A DNA stretch of 64,000 bases from Mesorhizobium prunaredense. Its GTDB lineage: Bacteria > Pseudomonadota > Alphaproteobacteria > Rhizobiales > Rhizobiaceae. Below the pieces are notes generated by a model. It did no database searches and was not told the DNA's origin. It saw only the letters and a list, made by a program, of their open reading frames with translations. Location: positions 1 through 64,000 of the forward strand of contig NZ_FTPD01000026.1 in NCBI RefSeq assembly GCF_900156895.1. The letters are read 5' to 3'. Shown here one piece after another: positions 53,036 through 62,461 of this stretch. The stretch's first letter is position 1, and every line of letters starts with the position of its first letter. The translations under genes were made by a program, and so were the position numbers.

Positions 53036-53116
53036 GAGAGTGAGAGGACGGTCTGCAGGGCCATGACGGTGAAGGGCTGGGAGAGAGGCTTCCGGCGCCC
53101 GTTATGGAGAACTCTC
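53036..53116 (+). promoter_or_regulatory. Conserved leader, copy 1 (upstream of DUF932 gene)
   Basis: GAGAGTGAGAGGACGG, then ATGACGGTGAAGGGCTGG, GAGAGAGGCTTCC, GGCGCCCGTT and GGAGAAC before ATG. The same ordered blocks occur upstream of the ParB gene (54395-54476). Conservation spans about 80 bases and includes complementary ACGG/CCGT and GGGC/GCCC segments, so a folded 5' leader or shared regulatory site is likely. Confidence 0.65.
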
Positions 53117-54313
53117 ATGAACAATTCAGTGACTATCGATGCCGGCCGTGACGCACCCGGCGGCTACAGGGTGGATGCGAGCCGCGGCGAGCGCATCGGG
53201 CGTGTTTCCTCGGAGTGGTTCAACCGTCCGGCCGACGAACGCTACCTGTCCCTGTCCGAGTTGATGGCGTCGGTGCACGGGCGGTCCGAGCGCAGCCGGA
53301 CCCGCACCGTCGACAGCGCCGCGATCCGGTTGGAAGCCAGCCGCGACGATGGCGAGCGGCTTGCCCTTGTGCTTCCGGGTGCCGATAGGCCGGTCGCACC
53401 GACACACTGGAGCTTTGGTCAGCTCGCCGGCATCGTGGGCGCGCCGGCAACATACCTCCGCCAACTTCCGGCACCGCTCGCCGGCATCAACCTGCAATAT
53501 GGCCTCACCGCACACCGCGCCGAGCAGATCAAGACGCTCGAGGTCGAGAACGGGCGCGTCGAACTCCGCGCCGTCACCGGCCCGGACTATGGTCGCATCT
53601 ATGATCACGAACTGGTTGCGGCCGTTCAGAAGATCGCCGGCAATGGCACGGGCGACACGCGTTGGAAGATCCCCGGCGTGCTCGACTGGTCGACCGGCAT
53701 CTACAATCCCCGTGTCGACATCACCTCGGATACCACCACGCTCTATGCTTCGGATCGCGACGTGTTCCTCTTCCTGGTCGACGACCTCAATCCAATCGAA
53801 GCAGGCAGGCTGCCGGATGGCTCGCCCGACCTCTATTTCCGGGGCTTCTACTGCTGGAATTCTGAAGTCGGGGCGAAGACGCTTGGCATCGCCAGTTTCT
53901 ATCTCCGCGCCGTGTGCCAGAACCGCAATCTTTGGGGCGTCGAGGATTTCGAGGAGATCACCATCCGCCACTCCAAATATGCCGCCTCGCGTTTCGCGCA
54001 CCAGGCGGCGCCGGCGCTGACCCGTTTCGCCAACTCCTCGCCCATGCCCTTCGTCAACGGCATCCGGGCGGCGCGCGAAAAGATCGTCGCCCGCAGCGAC
54101 GACGATCGCACGGAGTTTCTCCGCAAGCGCGGATTCTCCAAGGCGGACACAGCGAAGATCATCGAGACCGTGCTCGCCGAAGAAGGACGGAAGCCCGCGA
54201 GCGTCTTCGACTTCGTGCAGGGCATCACCGCCGTCGCGCGGGACAAGCCGCACCAGGATGCCCGGCTCGACCTGGAGGGCAAGGCCAAGAAGCTGCTCGA
54301 CCGGGCCGCCTGA
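53117..54313 (+). CDS. DUF932 domain protein (plasmid/phage type)
   Basis: A 398-aa protein from ATG 53117 with GGAG eight bases upstream. It matches the DUF932 family (PF06067) found on plasmids, ICEs and phages: WSFGQLAGIVGAPATYLRQLP, LRAVTGPDYGRIYDHELV, LYASDRDVFLFLVDD, FRGFYCWNSEVGAKTLGIAS and VEDFEEITIRHSKYAASRF. The function is unknown; family members sit in plasmid-maintenance regions beside parB. The leader sequence is shared with that gene. Confidence 0.9.
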   Translation: MNNSVTIDAGRDAPGGYRVDASRGERIGRVSSEWFNRPADERYLSLSELMASVHGRSERSRTRTVDSAAIRLEASRDDGERLALVLPGADRPVAPTHWSFGQLAGIVGAPATYLRQLPAPLAGINLQYGLTAHRAEQIKTLEVENGRVELRAVTGPDYGRIYDHELVAAVQKIAGNGTGDTRWKIPGVLDWSTGIYNPRVDITSDTTTLYASDRDVFLFLVDDLNPIEAGRLPDGSPDLYFRGFYCWNSEVGAKTLGIASFYLRAVCQNRNLWGVEDFEEITIRHSKYAASRFAHQAAPALTRFANSSPMPFVNGIRAAREKIVARSDDDRTEFLRKRGFSKADTAKIIETVLAEEGRKPASVFDFVQGITAVARDKPHQDARLDLEGKAKKLLDRAA

Positions 54314-54394
54314 ATTCAGCAAAGCCGGCGATACGGATTTCCGTGTCTCCGGTAGCGTGCCTTTCCGGGAACCCGGAGTTGCGGCGCCGTCCCT

Positions 54395-54476
54395 CAGAGT
54401 GAGAGGGCGGCGCCGATCTTCGTGACGGGTTGGAGGTCGAGAGAGGTTCCCGGCCGCCCGTCGCGGAGTACATCCC
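54395..54476 (+). promoter_or_regulatory. Conserved leader, copy 2 (upstream of parB)
   Basis: CAGAGTGAGAGGGCGG, GTGACGGGTTGG, GAGAGAGGTTCC, GGCCGCCCGTC and GCGGAG precede ATG 54477. It aligns block by block with the leader of the DUF932 gene. GACGGG and CCCGTC can pair as a six-base stem. Confidence 0.65.
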
Positions 54477-55499
54477 ATGGCTACTGCCAGGAAGAAGCCC
54501 ACCATCACCCTGTCGCCCTCGCGCGACATCCCCTTCAACCAGCTCGTTCTGAGCCAGTCCAATGTCCGGCGCATCAAGGCAGGCGTCTCGGTCGAGGAAC
54601 TCGCCGAAGACATCGCTCGGCGTGGCATCCTTCAGGGCCTCACCGTCCGCCCCGTCGTTGATGAAAACGGCGCGGAGACCGGCATGTTCGAGGTGCCGGC
54701 AGGCGGCAGGCGCTTCCGGGCGCTGGAGCTGCTCGTCATGCAGAAGCGCCTGGCCAGGACCGCCCCAGTGCCCTGTGTCGTCCGCGAGGGCGGTATTGCC
54801 GAGGAGGACTCGCTCGCCGAAAACGTCCAGCGAGCGCCGCTGCATCCGCTCGACCAGTTCCGCGCATTCCTCACCCTGCGCGAAAAGGGTCAGTCCGAGG
54901 AGGAGGTCGCCGCGGCGTTCTTCGTCTCGGTCAACGTGGTCAAGCAGCGCCTCAAGCTCGCATCGGTCTCTCCGGTGCTGCTGGACGTCTATGCCGAAGA
55001 CGGCATGACGCTCGCCCAGCTCGAAGCGTTCACCGTGTCGGGCGACCATGCACGCCAGGAACAGGTCTTCGAACGCCTGAAAACCTCCTACGACAAGTCG
55101 TCCTACGCCATTCGGCGCATGCTGACCGAAGGCGCCGTCCGTGCCACCGACAAGCGGGCACTGTTCATCGGCACTGAAGCGTATGTCGAGGCGGGCGGCA
55201 CGGTGCTGCGCGACCTGTTCGAGGGCGACGATGGTGGCTGGCTGCAGGATGTCGCCTTGGTCGACCAGATGGTGGCCGACAAGCTGAAGGTCGAATCCGA
55301 GGCCATCGCCGCCGAGGACTGGAAGTGGACCGAGGTCGCGCCTGATTTTGCCTACGCGAGGTGCGCGGCGGTGGGGGGTTATATTTCAAGGACTTGCGAG
55401 ACATTTTTGAGATGTGCGCCTTGGGCGCCTACATCGCGAGATCGGCACTTGATCAGCGCTTTCAGTACCTTAGCGCGATGTGTGGAGATGCGGAGATGA
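54477..55499 (+). CDS. ParB/RepB-family partition protein, C-terminally truncated
   Basis: A 340-aa ParB-like protein. The N-terminal ParB nuclease-like domain is clear (NQLVLSQSNVRRIKAGVS, FEVPAGGRRFRALELL, DSLAENVQRAPLHPLDQFRAF) and the helix-turn-helix follows (EEVAAAFFVSVNVVKQRL). Plasmid relatives are about 600-700 aa. After AAEDWKWTEVAPDFAY (about 290) this protein has a 45-residue unrelated tail reading into the relaxase leader, so the C-terminal domain has been lost. The join is at about 55355. It may be non-functional for partition. Confidence 0.85.
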   Translation: MATARKKPTITLSPSRDIPFNQLVLSQSNVRRIKAGVSVEELAEDIARRGILQGLTVRPVVDENGAETGMFEVPAGGRRFRALELLVMQKRLARTAPVPCVVREGGIAEEDSLAENVQRAPLHPLDQFRAFLTLREKGQSEEEVAAAFFVSVNVVKQRLKLASVSPVLLDVYAEDGMTLAQLEAFTVSGDHARQEQVFERLKTSYDKSSYAIRRMLTEGAVRATDKRALFIGTEAYVEAGGTVLRDLFEGDDGGWLQDVALVDQMVADKLKVESEAIAAEDWKWTEVAPDFAYARCAAVGGYISRTCETFLRCAPWAPTSRDRHLISAFSTLARCVEMRR

Positions 55500-57232
55500 G
55501 CGACCAAAGAGAGTTTCGTATCCGACCTGGCCGCATCCGTTCGAGCAAGACGCAGCGCGCGCGACCCTTCATCGCCCAGGCACTTGCCGCTGCACAAAAG
55601 GCCGGCGGCTCAGTCACCCGGCAGGGAAGGATCGGGCCCGGCAACCGCTCGCGTTTCGGACGCGGTCAACGGGCATCAGTCCAAGCGAACCGGCTGCTCA
55701 CCGCGCGCTCGCGCGGCGCAGTCATCAAGGCCCGTGTCGTCCGCATGAATCTGCGCGGCGGCAACCTGCCGACGCATCTCACCTACCTTCGCCGCGAAGG
55801 CGTCACCCAGGATGGAGAGAAGGCCAGGCTGTTCGGTCCCGACACGAACGATGCACGTGCCGATGACTTTGTCGGGCGCTGCAAGGACGACCGCCATCAT
55901 TTCCGCTTCATCGTCTCGCCGGACGACGCGCTTGAGATGTCCGATCTCAAAGCGTTCACCCGCGATCTCGTCGCGCAGATGGAAAGGGACCTCGACACAA
56001 AGCTCGATTGGGTCGCCGTCGATCACTGGAACACGGAACATCCACATGTCCACCTGATCGTTCGCGGCGTACGCGACGACGGCGAGAATCTCGTCATCGC
56101 GCGCGACTACATCAAGGAGGGCATGCGTGACCGGACGCGTGATCTCATCACCCAGGAACTCGGTCCGCGCACCGATCACGATATTCGCCGCGCCCTCGAA
56201 CGCCAGGTCCAGGCCGAGCGCTGGACCAGTCTCGATCGTCAGCTCAACCGTGACAGTCAGCGAAACGGCATCATCGATCTCGCACCGCGCGCCGGCGAAC
56301 AGCCCGACGAATACCATGCGCTGAAGGTCGGCCGCCTTCGTACCCTCGAACGCCTCGGTGTCGCGCACCAGATCGGCCATGGCCAATGGTTCCTATCCGA
56401 AGCAGCGGAAGCGACCCTGCGCGAATTGGGCGAGCGCGGCGACATCATCAAACGTATCCATCGCGGCTTGGCCGAAGTCGGCATCGACCGCGGCGCTGCC
56501 GCCTTCGTCCTTGCCGGCGAGGACGTGCAGGAACGGATCATCGGACGTCTGATCGACCGCGGACTCGATGACGAGCTCAAGGGGACGGCCTACGCCGTGA
56601 TCGATGGCGTCGACGGACGCGCCCACCACATCCGGCTCCCCGACCTGGATGCTGCCGGGGACAGTGCGCCCGGCTCGATCGTCGAACTACGCAGCTTCGC
56701 CGACACGCAAGGCCGGCGCCGGGTGGCGATCGCGGTTCGATCGGACTTCCCCCTCGAACGTCAGGTTTCAGCGGACGGAGCGACCTGGCTCGACCGGCAG
56801 GCCGTATCCGACCATCCCCTCGCCCTGGGTGGCGGCTTCGGACGCGATGTTCGTGATGCCATGGAACGGCGGGCCGAGCATCTGATCGAGGAAGGTCTCG
56901 CGCAACGCCAGGGCAGCAGGCTGATCTTCGCGCGGAATCTGCTCGACACGTTGCGGCGCCGTGAAGTCGAGGCGCTCGGCGACAAGCTGGCCGCCGGACT
57001 CGGCCGCCCATTCAACAAGGCGGCGACCGGTGAACACGTCACTGGTACTTACCGCCAGCGGTTTGCCTTGGCGTCGGGCCGGTTCGCCATGATTGATGAC
57101 GGCCTGGGCTTCCAGCTCGTGCCCTGGACGCCATCGCTCGAACGAAAGCTCGGTCAGCACGTCTCCGGCATCGCCAGGGGCGGTGCCGGCGTCGATTGGA
57201 GTTTCAATCGTAAGCGAGGCATCGGCCTTTGA
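55496..57232 (+). CDS. VirD2-like relaxase (DUF3363 type)
   Basis: A 578-aa relaxase from ATG 55496 (GGAG upstream). It has a basic N-terminus, then the relaxase domain with HFRFIVSPDDALEMSDLKAF and the three-His metal motif in EHPHVHLIVRG (His182, 184, 186). The C-terminal part matches the DUF3363 region (RLIDRGLDDELKGTAYAVID, RRAEHLIEEGLAQRQG). It nicks oriT to start conjugative transfer and binds the TraG coupling protein. The upstream segment 55357-55495, just after the ParB truncation, is the first place to look for oriT. Confidence 0.88.
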   Translation: MSDQREFRIRPGRIRSSKTQRARPFIAQALAAAQKAGGSVTRQGRIGPGNRSRFGRGQRASVQANRLLTARSRGAVIKARVVRMNLRGGNLPTHLTYLRREGVTQDGEKARLFGPDTNDARADDFVGRCKDDRHHFRFIVSPDDALEMSDLKAFTRDLVAQMERDLDTKLDWVAVDHWNTEHPHVHLIVRGVRDDGENLVIARDYIKEGMRDRTRDLITQELGPRTDHDIRRALERQVQAERWTSLDRQLNRDSQRNGIIDLAPRAGEQPDEYHALKVGRLRTLERLGVAHQIGHGQWFLSEAAEATLRELGERGDIIKRIHRGLAEVGIDRGAAAFVLAGEDVQERIIGRLIDRGLDDELKGTAYAVIDGVDGRAHHIRLPDLDAAGDSAPGSIVELRSFADTQGRRRVAIAVRSDFPLERQVSADGATWLDRQAVSDHPLALGGGFGRDVRDAMERRAEHLIEEGLAQRQGSRLIFARNLLDTLRRREVEALGDKLAAGLGRPFNKAATGEHVTGTYRQRFALASGRFAMIDDGLGFQLVPWTPSLERKLGQHVSGIARGGAGVDWSFNRKRGIGL

Positions 57233-57258
57233 ACGACGGGGTGCCCCAGTGGCCGATG

Positions 57259-58101
57259 CTATTGCGAGTGGCTCACTGCCTGGCCGGCGGCCTTGGCGGC
57301 TCTCTCAAGCAGGCGTGGTTCCGACGCTTTCTCGCAGAACGCCGCGAAGGAATCCGTTGCGCCCATCCAGCGCAGGTCGTCGACATCCTCGAAAGTGGGG
57401 GCGTCGCTTCGAAGCGTAGCAAGGGTCTTGAACAGCAAAGCCGTCGCGTACCGCTTGCCAAGTACGTCGTCAGGAAACCGTTCAAGGGAGCCAAAGCGGG
57501 CCAAGAGTCGTGCCGCTGACATGCGGCCGATGCCGTCGAGGCCCGGATAGCCGTCCGCGCTATCGCCCACTAGCGCGAGAAAGTCTGGGATCAACGCGGG
57601 ATCCACACCGAATTTCTCCCGCACACCGGCTTCGTCGCGGATCGTCTTGGTTTTGCGATCGACCTGGACGACGCGTGTTCCCTGCACGCATTGAGCCAGG
57701 TCCTTGTCCGGCGTCCAAATGCAAACCTTGTCGACGCGCTCATCGGCCGCCGCTTTGTGTGCCGCAGCAGCTAGCGCATCATCGGCTTCGAAATCGATCA
57801 TCGGCCAGACGACGACCCCCATCGCGGCAAGGGCCTCCTCGAGGGGATGGAACTGAGCGAGCAAAGCCGGCTCGATCCCCTGCCCGGTCTTGTACCCCGG
57901 CCACAACCCATTGCGGAACGACTCGATGACATGATCCGTCGCCACTCCGAGATGAGTGGCGCCACCCTCGACCATCTCCAGGACGGTATGCAGCACGCCT
58001 ACGACGGCGCCAAACGGCTTGTCCTGGCCGTTATTGAAGCGCCGTTGGCCGTAGAAATGGCGGAACAATTCGTAGGTGCCGTCTACCAGGTGCACAATCA
58101 T
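57259..58101 (-). CDS. 5'-3' exonuclease (flap nuclease family)
   Basis: A 280-aa protein of the PIN-like 5' nuclease family, starting at ATG 58101 (MIVHLVDGTYELFRHFY). The acidic active site is visible in VDGTYE, DFEADDALAAAA and WTPDKDLAQCV, and a helix-3-turn-helix DNA-binding motif in GDSADGYPGLDGIGRMSAARLL. Such enzymes remove 5' flaps and resemble the N-domain of DNA polymerase I. It is on the opposite strand to the transfer genes and interrupts the usual relaxase-traG order. Confidence 0.9.
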   Translation of the reverse strand: MIVHLVDGTYELFRHFYGQRRFNNGQDKPFGAVVGVLHTVLEMVEGGATHLGVATDHVIESFRNGLWPGYKTGQGIEPALLAQFHPLEEALAAMGVVVWPMIDFEADDALAAAAHKAAADERVDKVCIWTPDKDLAQCVQGTRVVQVDRKTKTIRDEAGVREKFGVDPALIPDFLALVGDSADGYPGLDGIGRMSAARLLARFGSLERFPDDVLGKRYATALLFKTLATLRSDAPTFEDVDDLRWMGATDSFAAFCEKASEPRLLERAAKAAGQAVSHSQ

Positions 58102-58383
58102 ATGGTGCTCGCGCCGAACGCTTTGTTGGATCAAGGCAGTTTCGACAGACTAGCGCATTTTGTGAGCAAGCCTGTAGCGGACCGCGCCGATCTTCGCGTC
58201 CCCCGCACCGGAAGCCTCCGGGTTCACTCGCCAGCAATTGGTGATCACCATCGCAATTACTGTTCGTCGAAAAGAATCCTGTGGAGCGAGTCATGCCGCG
58301 ATACGGATTGTTACAATCGATGCGTGTTACTGTTGGCAACATTGCTGAATGAGCGTCCAGATTTCAAATATTTGGAGGATCCC

Positions 58384-60255
58384 ATGCGCTACGCCGCCGA
58401 GAACGGCCCACTCCGCCTAAAGGTTGTCACAGGCACGCGCGTCGTTCTGATGGCCTGGGATCTTTCAGAGGGAGCGCGCCAGGGTCTGCGGGGTTTTGCG
58501 ATCCAACGCCTGCCAAAGGACCGCCCGCCAGAATGGATGACGGGCACGAAGTACTTCGAGGCGGCGGTCGACGGCGTGCCGCCCGCCGACGCAGAGTTCT
58601 CGACGCGGGAACACCCCCTCCAAACCTTCCTATGGTCGGACTATGAGGCTTGGCCCGGACGGGCACAGGCATTTCGAGTGGTGGCGCTCTATGGTGAACC
58701 AGGACACCTGACGGAGGGTGCCAGCGTTCAGTTCGAGGTGACGACGGAGGCCGAACGGGAGGGCACGCACAGCGTTTGGTTCAACCGTGGTGCGATCGCC
58801 AGCCACGCGTACGCGACCGACCACGATAACAAGAAGATCACTGAGGAAATGGTCCTGGACGTCTCCGACGATGGAGAGATTAAGGACCGCACAGTCGCCT
58901 GGCTTTCCCGCGGTCTAGCAGAGGCCTGCCTCCGCTACATCAATTCGGCGAAGGTGGGCGAAGGGCTGCGGGTTTGTGCCTACGAATTCACCTACCTCCC
59001 GGTCCTGTTTGCACTGCGACGCGCCATGGATCGCGGGGTCGATGTAAGGATCGTCTATCACTACTCCAAGAAGGACAAGGACCCCAATTTCGACGCCATT
59101 GAAAAGGCGGAGATCCCAGAATTTGCCGATATTGGTGGCGAGAGTATCCAGGTCCTCTTTCAGCGGACACGAACCAGCATTCCGCATAACAAGTTCATCG
59201 TGCGACTAGTCGATGGCAAGCCCGTGGAAGTCTGGACGGGATCGACGAACTTCACCGACACCGGCATGTTCGGACAGACCAATGTTGGTCACGTCGTTCG
59301 GGACGGTTCGGTGGCCGAGAAGTACCTCGCCTACTGGGAACTGGTCAAAGGCGATCTCACTGGCAAGAATATGGTTGCCGAGACCGTGGCGCTTTCCGGC
59401 AACCCGTCCGGCGCGATCGGCGAAGCGACAACGGTGCCGTTCTTCTCACCTCGTATCGCCGACAACATGCTCGACTGGTATGCGGCACGCATCCGCAACG
59501 CGCGCTCATTCGCCGGCATCACCCTTGCGTTCAATGTCGCCAACAACATCTTGGGCGGGCTCGCTGCAGAAAACGACGCCCTGCGGCTCGCCATTCTGGA
59601 GAACCCATCGACCAAGGCGGTCAAAGACGCCGAGTTCAAAAACCGCGGACGCCTGGCGTTCTCGAACGGCGCCATCTTGGGAAAGACGTTTATCAAGTAC
59701 AAGCAGGGCGGCGCGAAAGTCACCCCGGTCGCCAATGGCGAACTCGACCAGTGGTACATTAGCGAGGAGTTGGCCCGGCCGATTAACCGGGGGCACGTCT
59801 TTTTCGTCCACTCAAAATTCGTGATGATCGATCCGCTCAGTGAAGATCCCCTCATTTGCTCAGGATCGGCGAATTTCTCGGTCAACTCCCTCGAGGGTAA
59901 CGACGAGAATATGCTGCTGATCCGTGGCGACAAGCGTGTGGCGGACATTTACTTCACAGAGTTTGACCGCATCTTCCGACACTTCTATTCCCGCGACGCC
60001 ATCAATCGAATTGCAGCGAAGAAGCCGCCCAAGGATAAGGACCCTCGCCGCCTCGATCCGGGCTTCGCCTGGATCGGTCGCCATTATGAGGACAACAACT
60101 ACAAGAACACGCGGCGGCTGCTGTTCTTTCCCGTTTCCCCCCCTGAAACCACCTGGGCAGAGCTTGCGGGACAAGAGCCTGACATCTTTGCTGATGAGGC
60201 TGAGCGTGCCGCGCGGAAAAAGAAGGCCAAGGCCGAGGCGGCGAAAAAAAAGTGA
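58384..60255 (+). CDS. Phospholipase D-like protein with two HKD motifs
   Basis: A 623-aa protein from ATG 58384 with GGAGG at 58374-58378. Two HxK...GSxN/D motifs of the PLD superfamily are seen: HNKFIVRL with TGSTNFTD (about 268-290) and HSKFVMIDPL with CSGSANFS (about 476-500). The first 180 residues are beta-rich and unrecognised; the C-terminus is Lys-rich. PLD-fold proteins act as phospholipases or nucleases and occur in defence systems. It lies between the relaxase and traG, beside a divergent nuclease gene. Confidence 0.88.
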   Translation: MRYAAENGPLRLKVVTGTRVVLMAWDLSEGARQGLRGFAIQRLPKDRPPEWMTGTKYFEAAVDGVPPADAEFSTREHPLQTFLWSDYEAWPGRAQAFRVVALYGEPGHLTEGASVQFEVTTEAEREGTHSVWFNRGAIASHAYATDHDNKKITEEMVLDVSDDGEIKDRTVAWLSRGLAEACLRYINSAKVGEGLRVCAYEFTYLPVLFALRRAMDRGVDVRIVYHYSKKDKDPNFDAIEKAEIPEFADIGGESIQVLFQRTRTSIPHNKFIVRLVDGKPVEVWTGSTNFTDTGMFGQTNVGHVVRDGSVAEKYLAYWELVKGDLTGKNMVAETVALSGNPSGAIGEATTVPFFSPRIADNMLDWYAARIRNARSFAGITLAFNVANNILGGLAAENDALRLAILENPSTKAVKDAEFKNRGRLAFSNGAILGKTFIKYKQGGAKVTPVANGELDQWYISEELARPINRGHVFFVHSKFVMIDPLSEDPLICSGSANFSVNSLEGNDENMLLIRGDKRVADIYFTEFDRIFRHFYSRDAINRIAAKKPPKDKDPRRLDPGFAWIGRHYEDNNYKNTRRLLFFPVSPPETTWAELAGQEPDIFADEAERAARKKKAKAEAAKKK

Positions 60256-60297
60256 GAACTGCGCAAGGCGGCCGCCGCCGCCGGTGGCGACTAGCAC

Positions 60298-60316
60298 AAC
60301 CGGGGCGAGCCCGGTT
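60298..60316 (+). terminator. Hairpin after the PLD gene
   Basis: AACCGGG (60298-60304) pairs with CCCGGTT (60310-60316) around a GCGAG loop. No T-run follows, so it is a weak terminator or an RNA-stabilising hairpin separating the PLD gene from traG. Confidence 0.45.
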
Positions 60317-60467
60317 CGTTGCGGGATGGCGTGCCCTTTGCGTAACCGCGCAGCGCCGTCCCCCATCTGTCTTTCCTCGCCGCGGCACGCCGCAACGCGA
60401 CCAGTGTCGAGATGATCTTGAACTATGAAGCTGTATAGCCCGACCTGTACTCCGTAAGGAGAAGGCG

Positions 60468-62453
60468 ATGTCGGGAACAAAAATACTTTGGGGCCAGATC
60501 GTCATCGTCGGCATCATCGTGCTGGCCGCGATCTGGGGGGCCACGCAATGGACCGCGTGGCGGCTCGGCTTTCAGCCCCAGCTTGGCGCCCCGTGGTTCG
60601 ATCTCGCGGGCTGGCCGGTCTACCATCCGCCGGCCTTTTTCTGGTGGTGGTTTTCCTATGACGCCTATGCCCGCACCATTTTCAATGAGGGGGCGATCAT
60701 CGCGGCCTCGGGCGGCTTCGCCTCCATCGCCGCGGCAATTCTCATGTCGATCCTCCGCGCCCGTGAAGCCGACAACGTCGAGACCTACGGCTCCGCCCGA
60801 TGGGCAACGTTGGAGGAGGTGAAAGGGGCTGCCCTGCTCGGTCCGGACGGCGTGATCATCGGCCGATACGAGCGCGACTATCTCCGACATGACGGCCCGG
60901 AGCACGTGCTGTGCTTCGCACCGACCCGGTCGGGTAAAGGCGTCGGTCTCGTGATCCCGTCGTTGTTGACCTGGCCGGGCTCTGCCATTGTCCACGATAT
61001 CAAGGGCGAGAATTGGCAGCTGACCGCCGGCTTCCGCGCCAGGCACGGCCGCGCACTACTATTTGACCCGACCAATGTGGAATCGTCGGCCTACAACCCG
61101 CTGCTCGAAGTTCGCCGCGGCGAATGGGAAGTCCGAGACGTCCAGAACATCGCCGACATCCTCGTTGATCCCGAAGGGTCCTTGGAACGGCGCAATCACT
61201 GGGAGAAGACTTCTCACGCACTCCTGGTGGGAGCCATCCTTCACGTCCTCTACGCAGAGACGGACAAGACGCTCGCCGGCGTAGCGAATTTTCTGTCCGA
61301 CCCGGCACGCTCTATCGAGGCAACCCTCGCCGCGATGATGAAGACGCCCCACCTCGGCGAAGGCGGCGCCCATCCCGTCATCGCGTCGGCGGCGCGAGAA
61401 CTGCTCAACAAATCGGACAATGAACGCTCCGGCGTACTGAGCACGGCGATGAGCTTCCTCGGACTTTATCGCGATCCGGTCGTCGCGAAGGTCACGTCGC
61501 GCTGCGACTGGCGCATCTCCGATGTCGTCGGCGGCGCGCGACCGACCACGCTCTATCTCGTGGTGCCGCCATCCGACATCAATCGCACCAAGCCGCTGAT
61601 CCGCCTGCTGCTCAACCAGATCGGGCGGCGGCTGACCGAAGACCTCAATACCCGTGGCGGCCGGCATCGCCTATTGCTCATGCTGGACGAGTTCCCGGCA
61701 CTCGGCCGGCTGGACTTCTTCGAGAGCGCGCTCGCGTTCATGGCAGGGTATAGGCTGAAGGCGTTCCTGATCGCCCAATCCCTCAACCAGATCGAGAAGG
61801 CCTACGGGCCGAACAACTCCATCCTGGACAATTGTCATGTCAGGGTGAGCTTCGCCACCAATGACGAACGCACCGCCAAGCGCGTGTCCGATGCCCTCGG
61901 CACCGCCACCGAAATGCGGGCGATGAAGAACTATGCCGGCCATCGCCTTTCGCCCTGGCTTGGCCACCTGATGGTGTCACGTCAGGAAACGGCCCGGCCG
62001 CTGCTCACCCCCGGTGAGGTGATGCAGCTTCCGCCGAGCGACGAGATCGTCATGGTGGCCGGCATTCACCCGATCCGAACCAAGAAGGCCCGCTACTACG
62101 AGGATGCCCGGTTTACAGAGCGCATTCTGCCGCCGCCTCGGATTGAACACCTCGCACAAAGTTCGGCCAACGACTGGAGCCTGCTTCCGATGCCAGAGCG
62201 CCCGAAGCTTGATGCAAGCGACCTGCCTCCGATCACCGTGGGTGCTGACGAAGATTCGACTGAATCCGAGAAGCGTCGCCAACCCGAGTTGAGCAGCAAA
62301 GTTACCGCCGAGACGGCGCCGGTGATGGAAGGCGAGTTCGACGCCGATCGTGATGCGGACGAGGATCCGGCGCTCCTCGCGCGCAACCTCAACCGCTCCA
62401 TGCAAAGGGTTGCCCGGCAAGCTGATCTCGACCCCGGCGATGGCATGTTGTGA
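60468..62453 (+). CDS. traG: Type IV coupling protein TraG/VirD4
   Basis: A 661-aa inner-membrane ATPase. N-terminal membrane segments (about 10-25 and 75-97) precede the coupling ATPase: Walker A APTRSGKGVG (151-160) and Walker B LLLMLDEFPALG (about 401-412), plus the family block YGSARWA and FSPTRSGKG-like region. It links the relaxase-DNA complex to the mating pore. TAAGGAGAAGGCG precedes ATG 60468. Order traG-copG-(trb) is the standard ICE/plasmid arrangement in Alphaproteobacteria. Confidence 0.95.
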   Translation: MSGTKILWGQIVIVGIIVLAAIWGATQWTAWRLGFQPQLGAPWFDLAGWPVYHPPAFFWWWFSYDAYARTIFNEGAIIAASGGFASIAAAILMSILRAREADNVETYGSARWATLEEVKGAALLGPDGVIIGRYERDYLRHDGPEHVLCFAPTRSGKGVGLVIPSLLTWPGSAIVHDIKGENWQLTAGFRARHGRALLFDPTNVESSAYNPLLEVRRGEWEVRDVQNIADILVDPEGSLERRNHWEKTSHALLVGAILHVLYAETDKTLAGVANFLSDPARSIEATLAAMMKTPHLGEGGAHPVIASAARELLNKSDNERSGVLSTAMSFLGLYRDPVVAKVTSRCDWRISDVVGGARPTTLYLVVPPSDINRTKPLIRLLLNQIGRRLTEDLNTRGGRHRLLLMLDEFPALGRLDFFESALAFMAGYRLKAFLIAQSLNQIEKAYGPNNSILDNCHVRVSFATNDERTAKRVSDALGTATEMRAMKNYAGHRLSPWLGHLMVSRQETARPLLTPGEVMQLPPSDEIVMVAGIHPIRTKKARYYEDARFTERILPPPRIEHLAQSSANDWSLLPMPERPKLDASDLPPITVGADEDSTESEKRRQPELSSKVTAETAPVMEGEFDADRDADEDPALLARNLNRSMQRVARQADLDPGDGML

Positions 62454-62461
62454 GGCGGACC

